Of a DNA stretch of 64,000 nt, positions 9,734 through 17,616 are shown piece by piece. The stretch covers positions 1 to 64,000 of the forward strand of contig DAOUMV010000015.1 of the NCBI GenBank assembly GCA_034408935.1. The letters are read 5' to 3'. The first letter of the stretch is position 1. Each line of letters opens with the position of its first letter. The stretch comes from DAOUMF01 sp034408935 (GTDB lineage Bacteria > Chloroflexota > Dehalococcoidia > SM23-28-2 > RBG-16-64-32). The translations under genes and the position numbers were made by a program. Below the pieces are notes generated by a model that was not told where the DNA came from, made no database searches, and was given only the letters and a program-made list of their open reading frames with translations.

Positions 9734-9886
9734 TGTCCCCCAATCCAGAGATGGCTCAGTTGGACACCAGAATTATAAGACTATCGGGGATTCCTGTGCA
9801 GGGGCAGCCTCAATCGTGTCTCCAGGGGATGCAGACGAGGTCGGCTGGCATCTACCCCATGTCTGTGGGGCATCGCCTGAGGACAG

Positions 9887-12595
9887 CTAGCATCGAATGA
9901 GTTCGTGCCAGCAAGTCCCCCACTGCTCTGTAACCTCGACTACGGCTGCCACCGAGCGCTCTGCTCCCTCGGACGGACTGTTCACGACCGACTGTTGCAG
10001 CACCATCGTGCTGCTGCCACCTCCGTCCAGGTTTATCGCATTGACGAGTCCAAGCTGACTCAGATACTCCTGAAGCTCCACAAGAGTCATGCCTACCGAA
10101 GCACTGCTTCGTCCATCGACGACGACGAAGTACACAAACCCCTCGCTATCGATGCCAATGGCAGTCCTGGGGTGTCTGCCGCCTGAGTAGTATCCGAGGT
10201 CGCCAGGAGTACCGTTCTGAATGAGGGCGTGAGACCCACCCACGACAAAGTCGACATCTGGGATGGGAAATGAAGTCGAAAACGTGAGGGGCTGGTCGAT
10301 GTTCTGCCTGATCCACTCGGCTGCCTCGCCCGTCCCAACCAGTACGAACTCCCCCACTCTGAGGGGGATATTCTCTATTGGGCCGCAGGCGAACTGATAG
10401 GCGGTGCTCGTCGCTGGGTCAGCCGGGGCGAATAGCCCGTAGCAGCCATCCACGCCCAAGGAAAGGTTTGTCCCCCAGTACGCGTTGAAGAGTGCGAGGC
10501 TGTTGCCCGCAGGTGCCCTATTGATCACCTGAAGGCGTCTGGGGTCACCAGCCGGGGGGTTCAAGTAGACTTCGAATTCTTCCCCTGTGCCCACCCAAGA
10601 GTTGAGATTGCGATCAAGAGCGAAGACAACCTGCGCTGACCCTGGAGAGTAGACCACGTTACCCCCGGAGACGATGGGGCCTAGAGTGAAGTATTCTCCA
10701 CTGTCAAGGTTGAAGAAGTCTCCGTTTATAGAGACAAGGGTATTCCGAGATCGGGCTGAGTTGCCTACAGTGCTGGGATGGCCGAGATAGTCTGCCGCTG
10801 GCGCCGCGTGCAGTTGAAGGTCGGAGTCCTGAAGATCCACACGTGTCAGGAATAGCCGCACCGGCCCTGGCAGTACTTCTTCTCTGTAGCAGAGTTCCTC
10901 GGTGATGATCCGCCAGCCGCTCGGACATGGCGGTGGCGGGCCAACAACCAGCAGGTCGGCAGTGACGGTCTGGTCTCCACTGGACACGGTTATCTCAAAG
11001 GTCCGCGTTTCGCCATACGACAGGTCTACAAAGATCTCTTGGCCGGTTTCTCCGCCGCTCCACTTGTAGGAGTACTCCCCGGTACCTCCACTGGCCACAG
11101 CACGAAGAAGCGTTGGGCTCTGCTCAGCACCCTCTATCTCCACGAGAACCGGCGGATCGTGGGTAGTGAAAGCCCACTGATACGGGACAACTGGATCTCC
11201 ATCGATTGACACGCCGCCGGCCGACACTACGTAGGTTGTCGAGTACTCAAGCGCCTGGGGTTTCCAGGTCACCACCTGATCGTTTTCCCAGTCGAAGCTT
11301 CCAGGCACCTCTGGTTCGATCCGAAAGGCCTCTTCGACCGTTTTTCGGTCGACTTGCCGCTCGAACTGGATTCTAACCAGAGAGTCCTGCGGGAGGCCGG
11401 CGCCGATAGGCTGCGCCTCAATCACCCTAGGTTGAGACCTAGTAGTGAAGGTCCACTCGGATCGGACTAGCGGATCTCCTCCGATTGCCACACCTCCCAC
11501 CGAAACCACATATGTTGTCGAGTACTGGAGGTCGGATGGCCTCCAGTTCAAGACCCGGTCGTTTTCCCATTCGAAGTTGCCTGCGGCGGAAGGTTCGACC
11601 TTGAAACCTTCCTCAACCGTTTGCCGGTCGACTGCCCGCTCAAACTCGATCCTCACCGCCGAATCAAGGGGCAAGTCGTTGCCGACAGGTGCCGCTTCTG
11701 CCACGCCTGGTCGGCGCCAGGTAGCGAAGTCCAGAGAGAACTCTTCGACTCCTTCGTGACCAAACGTGTCCTTGATATCTCCCCCGACTGTCAGAGTGTA
11801 GCTAGTGAAGATCTGCCACCGGTCCTTCGGAGTCACCCAGAGCTCCGTTCCGCCTCCGGAGGACCTCTTGATGGTCGTCGTTACCTCAGCGGAAGGCTCG
11901 ACATTCAGATGTTTGTCCTGCCAGAGAACCTCCTCATTGAATACCAGGACAATCGAGCTAGATGTAGGGACGTTCTTGAAGTCATTGTGGAGGGCTGAGC
12001 CAACGCGGGCATCTACCACCCGTGGCACAGTGATCGTCTCAAAGGTCAGGGATTGATCCTTGAGGGCCACGGTGTAGTTGGTTTCAGGCTCAAACAGACG
12101 CGATTTCTGGGGATTGATGGTCACCTTCGTGTTGCCCCCCGGAAGCCATTCGAGCCAGGGTAACTCCGCGATGCGCTCCACCGCCAGATCCTCTTCCCCG
12201 ACCGGAAGCGGTGGATGGATGTCGAGGAGCTCCAAGGCCTCTTTTTCGGAGAAGCTGCCCCGGATTTCGAGAACTATCTGCGAGTCCAGCCGAGCCTTTC
12301 CCTCAGCCTCGTCCACCTCGAAGGACGGCTCGGCGAGAGGAGCGCGATGGATCAAGGGGTAGGCAAGCGTGACAAATCCCGCCACCACCAAGAGGATGAG
12401 CGCGGCAACCCCCCCGGCCACCGCTTTAGAGCGGACTGTCTGCGAGTCCAGCTGCGCCTTTCCCTCAGCCTCGTCCGCCTCTAAGGACGGCTCGGCCAGA
12501 GGGCCGCGAGAGATCAAGGGGTGGGCAAGCGTGACGAATCCCGCCACCACCAATAGGATGAGCGCGGCAACCGTCCTGGCCACCGCTCTAGACAT
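9887..12595 (-). CDS. Membrane-anchored protein with Ig-like domains and a phosphodiester glycosidase (NAGPA) domain
   Basis: 902 residues. The first about 107 residues are a tandem duplication: two copies of a segment with a TM helix (ALILLVVAGFVTLA) and an acidic stretch ending in EAEGKA(Q/R)LDSQ. Then come several bacterial Ig-like (Big_5-type) domains, with repeated phrases such as STTYVVSVGGVAIGGDP and WAFTT (about 190-520). A further beta domain follows. The C-terminal catalytic domain (about 590-890) is NAGPA-like (PF09992): INGDFFNL, RHPRTAIGID, VVVDGR and AINLDGGGSSTM are diagnostic. The family cleaves phosphodiester-linked sugars and is common on bacterial surfaces. GGAGG precedes the ATG by ten bases. 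Confidence 0.9.
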   Translation of the reverse strand: MSRAVARTVAALILLVVAGFVTLAHPLISRGPLAEPSLEADEAEGKAQLDSQTVRSKAVAGGVAALILLVVAGFVTLAYPLIHRAPLAEPSFEVDEAEGKARLDSQIVLEIRGSFSEKEALELLDIHPPLPVGEEDLAVERIAELPWLEWLPGGNTKVTINPQKSRLFEPETNYTVALKDQSLTFETITVPRVVDARVGSALHNDFKNVPTSSSIVLVFNEEVLWQDKHLNVEPSAEVTTTIKRSSGGGTELWVTPKDRWQIFTSYTLTVGGDIKDTFGHEGVEEFSLDFATWRRPGVAEAAPVGNDLPLDSAVRIEFERAVDRQTVEEGFKVEPSAAGNFEWENDRVLNWRPSDLQYSTTYVVSVGGVAIGGDPLVRSEWTFTTRSQPRVIEAQPIGAGLPQDSLVRIQFERQVDRKTVEEAFRIEPEVPGSFDWENDQVVTWKPQALEYSTTYVVSAGGVSIDGDPVVPYQWAFTTHDPPVLVEIEGAEQSPTLLRAVASGGTGEYSYKWSGGETGQEIFVDLSYGETRTFEITVSSGDQTVTADLLVVGPPPPCPSGWRIITEELCYREEVLPGPVRLFLTRVDLQDSDLQLHAAPAADYLGHPSTVGNSARSRNTLVSINGDFFNLDSGEYFTLGPIVSGGNVVYSPGSAQVVFALDRNLNSWVGTGEEFEVYLNPPAGDPRRLQVINRAPAGNSLALFNAYWGTNLSLGVDGCYGLFAPADPATSTAYQFACGPIENIPLRVGEFVLVGTGEAAEWIRQNIDQPLTFSTSFPIPDVDFVVGGSHALIQNGTPGDLGYYSGGRHPRTAIGIDSEGFVYFVVVDGRSSASVGMTLVELQEYLSQLGLVNAINLDGGGSSTMVLQQSVVNSPSEGAERSVAAVVEVTEQWGTCWHELIRC
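12310..12592 (-). repeat. Tandem duplication of the anchor-encoding 5' end
   Basis: Two copies of about 160 bp at the start of the NAGPA gene, each encoding a TM helix and the acidic linker. Long runs are identical between copies, so the duplication is recent. Confidence 0.9.
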
Positions 12596-12776
12596 GTCGC
12601 CTCATCCTCCCCCACCCCCTCTGTGTGACAAGTATAGTGTCCTACCGACCCGAGAAGCTGTCCAGTGCGTTCCAGAAAGGCGCGGCGGACATCGACTGCA
12701 GACTTTTCTCCTATTGTCGCGAGCCGGGCCGTGGCGATCTGCAACGGCCCCGTGCCCTCACATCGCTGACAAACGA

Positions 12777-12864
12777 TGGCGCGCTCGGTGGGACTCTCCG
12801 CCCTCGGCGGACACGACCTCAGCCTCTCCGCCTGAGGCGGACTCTATCCGCCCTAGCTACGAGC
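12777..12864 (-). pseudogene. Decayed duplicate of tRNA-Arg carrying palindromic inserts
   Basis: Matches the intact tRNA-Arg at 13136-13213 in the 3' acceptor/CCA part (the flanking 36 bases, 12760-12795, are identical to 13119-13154) and in short blocks of the anticodon and D arms, ending in AGCTACGAGC. The T arm and anticodon arm are replaced by palindromes TCCGCC-CTC-GGCGGA (12797-12811) and TCCGCC-TGA-GGCGGA (12827-12841). It cannot form a cloverleaf. Confidence 0.85.
12797..12841. repeat. Two TCCGCC-N3-GGCGGA palindromes
   Basis: Perfect 6-bp arms around 3-base loops at 12797-12811 and 12827-12841, with a further half element TCCGCC at 12847. The same arms recur at 21125-21142 (six-base loop) and 36416-36430, and a shorter CCGCC-CTC-GGCGG near 24005. 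Confidence 0.8.
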
Positions 12865-13122
12865 ACCCTCAGTGGGAGCAGAGGCTATGAGCCGCTTCCT
12901 AAGACGCCGTCCAACGCCGGTCTTGAGAAACCGCTCTCAGGCCAGAGCGGCACGTTTGTCCTCGTACGCCTCCCAATACAGTAACCGCCAAGGTCTGTGC
13001 CCCCGAGTCCAGCGATTGAGGCCAGCGTTGTGCTCACCCACGCGGAGTTAGGGAGTACGCCCAGTACTGCCCACGTAGCGCCGACCCTCTTCATTCCCAA
13101 TCACGTACACGTACCACGACAT
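12853..13122 (-). pseudogene. GIY-YIG endonuclease pseudogene between tRNA-Arg and its decayed copy
   Basis: A 90-codon frame from ATG (13122-13120) to TAG (12855-12853) with two internal stops. It reads MSWYVYVIGNEEGRRYVGST, then GRTP, stop (TAA, 13048-13050), then LRVGEHNAGLNRWTRGHRPW, RLLYWEAYEDKRAALA, stop (TGA, 12937-12939), then ERFLKTGVGRRLRKRLIA. This matches the small single-domain GIY-YIG family: Y-Y pair YVY...RRYVG, the conserved EHN, and the family C-terminal motif xxFLKTGxGRR. No frameshift is needed, so two point mutations explain the loss. The start codon lies 14 bases after the CCA end of tRNA-Arg on the same strand, and the final codons run into the 5' end of the decayed tRNA copy. 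It was probably transcribed with the tRNA operon. Confidence 0.85.
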
Positions 13123-13135
13123 CGCTGACAAACGA

Positions 13136-13213
13136 TGGCGCGCTCGGTGGGACTCGAACCCACGACCTCAGCCTCCGCAGGGCTGCGCTCTATCCGAACT
13201 GAGCTACGAGCGC
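13136..13213 (-). tRNA. tRNA-Arg, anticodon GCG, CCA encoded
   Basis: Complete cloverleaf: acceptor GCGCTCG/CGAGCGC with discriminator G and encoded CCA, D arm GCTC/GAGC, anticodon stem CAGCC/GGCTG with loop CTGCGGA (anticodon GCG), T arm GTGGG TTCGAGT CCCAC. A20 and C35, the known arginine identity bases, are present. Bacteria usually decode CGN with an ACG anticodon, so GCG is unusual. Confidence 0.93.
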
Positions 13214-13255
13214 GCAAAGTCGGGGCCACCTATGTGGCCCCTGTTCGCATGACAT

Positions 13256-13341
13256 TGGTGCCGAAGGTGGGATTTGAACCCACACGCCCTTACGGGCACT
13301 GCGCCCTGAACGCAGCGCGTCTGCCATTCCGCCACTTCGGC
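13256..13341 (-). tRNA. tRNA-Leu, anticodon CAG, CCA encoded
   Basis: 86-base class II tRNA. Acceptor GCCGAAG/CTTCGGC with discriminator A and CCA, anticodon stem CTGCG/CGCAG with loop TTCAGGG (CAG, reads CUG), a long variable arm (TGCCCGTAAGGGCGT) and T loop TTCAAAT. It lies 43 bases upstream of tRNA-Arg on the same strand. Confidence 0.95.
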
Positions 13342-13356
13342 CCGCCATCTGTTTGC

Positions 13357-13430
13357 TGGTGGGCTGCGCAGGACTTCGACCTGCGACCTGTTGCACGTGA
13401 GCCGTATCCCTGCGAGCGCCATGCTGTCAG
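13357..13430 (-). pseudogene. tRNA-like remnant (3' half only)
   Basis: The 3' end is a good tRNA half: T stem GCAGG/CCTGC, strand GCAGCCC, discriminator A and CCA. The T loop (TCGAAGT) lacks the first T of the normal TTC, and no matching 5' acceptor strand GGGCTGC or D/anticodon arms can be found upstream. Probably a decayed tRNA gene at the head of this tRNA operon. Confidence 0.55.
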
Positions 13431-13490
13431 AAGGGGAGCGCCCAGCGAAACACGTTCACTCGTCGCCTGAGGAAACCCACCTCCGCGTCT

Positions 13491-13518
13491 ATGATATCGT
13501 GCGATGCCGCCCTGTCAA
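13491..13518 (-). promoter_or_regulatory. Sigma70-type promoter of the tRNA operon
   Basis: On the minus strand TTGACA (13518-13513), 16 bases, TATCAT (13496-13491). It reads into the tRNA remnant, tRNA-Leu, tRNA-Arg and the GIY-YIG pseudogene. Confidence 0.7.
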
Positions 13519-13556
13519 TCCCGGTACGGTCGGCCAGCCAAAGGGAGGGGGTTACC

Positions 13557-13655
13557 ATGCGTACATTCGGGCGCACGGTAGGTGTCCCGTTGCTGCCCGC
13601 CCTGGCAGCAGCCCTAGCGATCTTCGCCTGGGGCAGCCGACAATGGCTGCTGTAG
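13557..13655 (+). pseudogene. Truncated duplicate of the signal-peptide region of the downstream surface protein
   Basis: A 32-codon frame, MRTFGRTVGVPLLPALAAAL then AIFAWGSRQWLL and TAG, with the ribosome site AAGGGAGGGGGTTACC. The large gene at 13762 starts MRRFRPAIAVPLLLALIAAL after AAGGGAGGGGGTTCCC. The shared leader and start suggest a partial duplication that lost everything after the signal peptide. A real small peptide is possible but less likely. Confidence 0.6.
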
Positions 13656-13683
13656 TTGACACGATACCGATACGGCGTATAAT
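13656..13683 (+). promoter_or_regulatory. Consensus sigma70 promoter for the 1179-residue surface protein
   Basis: TTGACA (13656-13661), 16-base spacer, TATAAT (13678-13683): both hexamers match consensus exactly. Transcription would start near 13690, about 70 bases before the ATG at 13762. Confidence 0.85.
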
Positions 13684-13761
13684 TCTGAATGCCCGTTGAG
13701 GGCGGCTCCTGCGGGGGAGGCGGCTCTTATCCGCGGGCAACCTATAAGGGAGGGGGTTCCC

Positions 13762-16700
13762 ATGCGTAGGTTCCGACCCGCGATAGCTGTTCCGTTGCTG
13801 TTGGCCCTCATAGCAGCGCTGGCGGTCTTCGGCTATAGGTTGACCACCACCGAAGCCGTTCCTCAGGTCATCACCGAGGTCGCGATCGACACGAACGTCG
13901 ACGACAACGGTGACCAGGGCGAGGACGGCACCCAGAAGGCTCCCGGCACCAACGAGTGCTACGACAGGGCCGACAACGACGCCGACACACTGATCGACGG
14001 CGCCGACCCAGACTGTCAGAGAGGGCTCTTCCTCGACAACGACGACAGCACTATCTCGGCAGCCGACTACTGTGTGCAGATTCTCCCCGGGCAGACGGCT
14101 GTGGTTGACCTGTGGGTGGACGATGTCGACGTCGCCGACAGGATCAAGGGATACCAGTACGACATCGACTACGACCCCGCCGTGATCGGCATGGGCATCG
14201 ACGACGACGCCGACACCCGCTTTGACGAGGACTGCTCGGCTGACCTCAGCGGCTTCGTCCTAGCCGACGGCATCGACGACGACGGCGACACTTCGACCGA
14301 CGAGGAGATCTGCGACTACATCGCCGTCGACGCGGCGGGCTCGGTCAATCCCAACAATGTGACCATGATTTCCGCCATCGCCAGCGCCGGCGGCGCGGGC
14401 TTCCTCAACTCCAGCGACACGTCGACCACTGCGAATTCGGTGACGTTCGCCGCCGCGGACGGCACGAGCATACCGGCTCCCCCGAACAACCACGAGTGGG
14501 GCGACGGCGTCCTGGCCAGGTTCACCGTCACAGGCGTTGCCGGCGGGTTCAGCCCGCTGACGATCCCCAGCGTCATCGGCGGCCCCGGCGGCATCCCCGA
14601 CTCGAACGTCATCGCGGGCACCGGCCCGCTCCAGGGCTCGCCCATCCCGATTAACGCGGAGACCCCCGGTCTGGTGGCCGTTGGCCTGCCGTGCCCCTAC
14701 GTAGTCGATACGACGTCCGACGCCAACTTGACGGCCTGCACGTCGGCTCCGGCTGACTGTAGCCTGCGCGGGGCCATCACCAACGCGAACAACAACGCCG
14801 GCACCGACTTTGTCTACTTCGGGATCGGTGCGGGGGCGCAGACGATCGCGCCGGGATCAGCGCTGCCCACGATCACCGACCCGGTGACGATAGACGGCAC
14901 CACCCAGCCGGGCTTCTCAGGGACGCCGATCATCGAACTGGACGGGAGCGGCGCGGGTACGCCATGGGTGGACGGTCTGCACATCACCGGCGGGAGCAGC
15001 ACGGTGAAGGGGCTGGTGATAAACAACTTCAGTCGTGACGGAATAAGACTGTCAGGAAGCGGCGGCAACACGATCGAGGGCAACTACATAGGCACGGACG
15101 TGAACGGCGCCGCCGACCTGGGCAACGGCTCTGCCGGTGTGTACATCAGCGACGTGTCCAACAACACGATCGGCGGGACGGCGGCCGGGGCAGGCAACCT
15201 CATCTCCGGCAACAGCCTGTACGGCGTCCAGATCTTGGGAAGCAGTGCGACTTACAACAAGGTGGAGGGCAACTACATCGGCACGGACGTGAACGGCACC
15301 GCCGACCTGGGCAACGGCAGCGCTGGCGTACGCATGCAAAATAGCGCGCACGACAACACCATCGGGGGGACGACGACGGGGGCAAGCAACCTCATCTCGG
15401 GTAACAACAGCCAAGGCGTTGACATCTTCGGCAGCGGCGTAACGGGGAACAAGGTGCAGGGGAACTACATCGGCACGGACGTGAACGGTACCGCCCCCGT
15501 TCCCAACGGATACGGCGTGCTCATCTCCGACGCCCCTAGCAACACCATCGGCGGGACGGCGGCGTGGGCTGGCAACCTCATCTCGGGAAACAACGACTAC
15601 GGAATTTACATCTACGGCACCGGCACCGCCACGGGGAACCTGGTGCAGGCCAACTACATCGGCACCGATGCTACCGGTACCGTCGACCTGGGCAACACCC
15701 CCCATGGCATCCGCATCTGGGGCGGGTCCAACAACACCATCGGCGGAACGGTTCGTGCTGCGGCCAACACCATCGCCTTCAACGGCGGAGACGGAGTGCG
15801 CGTGGACGGGGCTTCCACAACCGGCAACACCATCCGCGGCAACTCCATCCACTCCAACGGCGGCAATGGGATCGGGAACACCACCGTGGGAGCGACGCTT
15901 CCGCCCGTAGTCACGGCCGCAGGGCGGGGCGCGGCGTCGGGCACGGCGTGCGCCAACTGCACCGTCGCCGTGCATTCCGACGACGCCGACGAGGGCAGGA
16001 TCTATCACGGCTCCGACACCGCCGACGGAAGCGGCAACTGGTCGTTCTCCGGTGCCGTTATCGGGCCCAATGTGACCGCCACGGCAACGGACTCGAGCGG
16101 CAACGGGAACACCTCTGAGTTCTCTGCTCCGTTCCAGGTCGGCAAGATGTACTTCACGGACTTCGGCACGGACAAGATCCAGTGGGCGGACATGTGTGGG
16201 ACGCCCCCCTGTACGGTCCATGACCTGGTGATCACGGGGCTCATCCTCCCGACAGGGATCGCGCTGGATGTCAACGCCGGCAAGATGTACTGGACCGATG
16301 GCGACACGAACAAGATCCAGCGGGCCGACCTAAACGGCAGCAACGTGGAGGACCTCGTCACGGGGCTCAGCAATCCCCAGGGTATCGCTCTGGATGTGGT
16401 GGCGGGAAAGATGTACTGGACCGATAGCACCGCGGACAAGATCCAGTGGGCCGACCTGGGCGGCTCCAACGTCCAGAACTGCTACACGGGGCTCCCCGGA
16501 CCCATCGGCATAGCGCTGGATATCGGGGATGACAAGATGTACTGGACTGACGGGATCGAAGGCAAGGTTCAGAGGGCTAACCTAGATTGCAGCGGCGGAA
16601 TCCAACTCCTGGTCACGGGGCTCAGCGTCCCTCGAGGCATCGCGCTGGATGTCAACGGCGGCAACATGTACTGGGTGGATCGCGGCACCGACAAGATCCA

Positions 16701-17301
16701 GCGGGCGGACATGTGCGGGACGCCTCCCTGTGCGGTCGAGGACCTGGTGACCACCGGTCTCATCTTCCCCATGGACATCGCACTGGATGTGTTCGGCAGC
16801 AAGATGTACTGGACGGACCGCGATACCAGCAAGATCCACCGGGCGAACATGACGGTCGCCCCGACGGTGGAAAACCTGGTCACGGGGCTCGACGATCCCG
16901 GAGGCATTGCGCTGGATCGAGACGCCGATGGCGATGGGATACTCGACGCGATGGATAACTGCCCTGCAGGGTACAACCCCGATCAGACGTCGCCACCCTG
17001 GACGGTGCCCAAAGGCGACGTGGACTGCGACGGGTTCTCGTCCGCGGACGAGGGCACCATCGGCACTGACCCGCTGGACAACTGCCCAGACGACGGCACC
17101 GACGACGCCTGGCCGTCGGACTTTGACATGAACACGGTGATCAACCTCGCGGACGTGTTCAACGTGCTCCCGCCGTACTTCGGCACCAGTGTCCCTCCCA
17201 CCAGCCCGCGGCGAGATTTGGTGCCGAGCGGCATCATCAACCTCGCGGACGTGTTCAAGACGTTGCCACGGTTCTTCGGCTCCATATGCACAAACCCGTA
17301 G
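13762..17301 (+). CDS. Large secreted protein: cohesin-like domain, beta-helix, YWTD propeller, dockerin-like C-terminus
   Basis: 1179 residues from the ATG at 13762, placed by the strong AGGGAGGGGG site. Signal peptide MRRFRPAIAVPLLLALIAAL. Then an Asp-rich stretch (NECYDRADNDADTLIDGADP), a cohesin-like beta domain (LPGQTAVVDLWVDDVD and YQYDIDYDP, about 90-310), and a right-handed beta-helix of repeats like NTIGGTAAGAGNLISGN (about 330-720). Next is an LDL-receptor-type YWTD propeller (MYWTDGDTNKIQRADLNGSN and kin, about 795-1055). The end has a thrombospondin-3-like Ca site (DAMDNCPAGYNPDQ) and two dockerin-like repeats (INLADVFNVLPPYFG, INLADVFKTLPRFFG). It probably acts in adhesion or matrix building. 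A terminator-like hairpin follows. Function inferred from domains only. Confidence 0.88.
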   Translation: MRRFRPAIAVPLLLALIAALAVFGYRLTTTEAVPQVITEVAIDTNVDDNGDQGEDGTQKAPGTNECYDRADNDADTLIDGADPDCQRGLFLDNDDSTISAADYCVQILPGQTAVVDLWVDDVDVADRIKGYQYDIDYDPAVIGMGIDDDADTRFDEDCSADLSGFVLADGIDDDGDTSTDEEICDYIAVDAAGSVNPNNVTMISAIASAGGAGFLNSSDTSTTANSVTFAAADGTSIPAPPNNHEWGDGVLARFTVTGVAGGFSPLTIPSVIGGPGGIPDSNVIAGTGPLQGSPIPINAETPGLVAVGLPCPYVVDTTSDANLTACTSAPADCSLRGAITNANNNAGTDFVYFGIGAGAQTIAPGSALPTITDPVTIDGTTQPGFSGTPIIELDGSGAGTPWVDGLHITGGSSTVKGLVINNFSRDGIRLSGSGGNTIEGNYIGTDVNGAADLGNGSAGVYISDVSNNTIGGTAAGAGNLISGNSLYGVQILGSSATYNKVEGNYIGTDVNGTADLGNGSAGVRMQNSAHDNTIGGTTTGASNLISGNNSQGVDIFGSGVTGNKVQGNYIGTDVNGTAPVPNGYGVLISDAPSNTIGGTAAWAGNLISGNNDYGIYIYGTGTATGNLVQANYIGTDATGTVDLGNTPHGIRIWGGSNNTIGGTVRAAANTIAFNGGDGVRVDGASTTGNTIRGNSIHSNGGNGIGNTTVGATLPPVVTAAGRGAASGTACANCTVAVHSDDADEGRIYHGSDTADGSGNWSFSGAVIGPNVTATATDSSGNGNTSEFSAPFQVGKMYFTDFGTDKIQWADMCGTPPCTVHDLVITGLILPTGIALDVNAGKMYWTDGDTNKIQRADLNGSNVEDLVTGLSNPQGIALDVVAGKMYWTDSTADKIQWADLGGSNVQNCYTGLPGPIGIALDIGDDKMYWTDGIEGKVQRANLDCSGGIQLLVTGLSVPRGIALDVNGGNMYWVDRGTDKIQRADMCGTPPCAVEDLVTTGLIFPMDIALDVFGSKMYWTDRDTSKIHRANMTVAPTVENLVTGLDDPGGIALDRDADGDGILDAMDNCPAGYNPDQTSPPWTVPKGDVDCDGFSSADEGTIGTDPLDNCPDDGTDDAWPSDFDMNTVINLADVFNVLPPYFGTSVPPTSPRRDLVPSGIINLADVFKTLPRFFGSICTNP

Positions 17302-17322
17302 GACGGGGCTGCAAGCATAACG

Positions 17323-17370
17323 GATCGCGCCTGGGCGCTCCGCCCCTCCCTGGGGCGTCCAGGCGCGATC
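17323..17370 (+). terminator. Strong hairpin after the beta-helix/dockerin-like gene
   Basis: GATCGCGCCTGG (17323-17334) pairs perfectly with 17359-17370, with an inner GCCCC/GGGGC pair. It starts about 20 bases after the stop codon and is a likely terminator, though no U-run follows. Confidence 0.7.
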
Positions 17371-17460
17371 ACCCTTCGGCACGCTCAGGACAGGCTCACA
17401 GGTCGAGGCTGGGGCGACCTACATCACGGCCGAGCGCAGCCCTCAGCGTCCTCAACTCTC

Positions 17461-17489
17461 TTGACTTCTGGCAACAGTTAACGATAATT
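17461..17489 (+). promoter_or_regulatory. Possible promoter of the RTX-type gene
   Basis: TTGACT (17461-17466) and ATAATT (17484-17489) at 17-base spacing, inside the only AT-rich patch of the region and about 125 bases before the start codon. Confidence 0.4.
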
Positions 17490-17559
17490 AATGACAGAGC
17501 AAGAGGGAGGGGTGCTTAGTAGTACCATACGTCCTAACGACCCGTAGAGTCGACTCAGG

Positions 17560-17586
17560 GCCCGCTATCCTCTCCCGGTAGCGGGC
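17560..17586 (+). other. Leader hairpin before the RTX-type gene
   Basis: GCCCGCTA (17560-17567) pairs perfectly with TAGCGGGC (17579-17586), 30 bases ahead of the ATG. It may be an attenuator or mRNA-stability element. Confidence 0.45.
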
Positions 17587-17616
17587 CTGGTCTATATCCA
17601 CGTAAGGGGATACTGC

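Larger units (their letters stand above)
17302..17616. other. Intergenic region between two large surface-protein genes
   Basis: Holds a terminator hairpin (17323-17370), a GGTCG/CGACC hairpin near 17401, a possible promoter (17461-17489) and a leader hairpin (17560-17586). No gene seen. Confidence 0.6.

Noticed and set aside
12853..13122. Stop-codon readthrough giving a working GIY-YIG protein
   Set aside because: Two different stop codons (TAA and TGA) in 90 codons, and the rest of the window uses both as normal stops, so decay is simpler.
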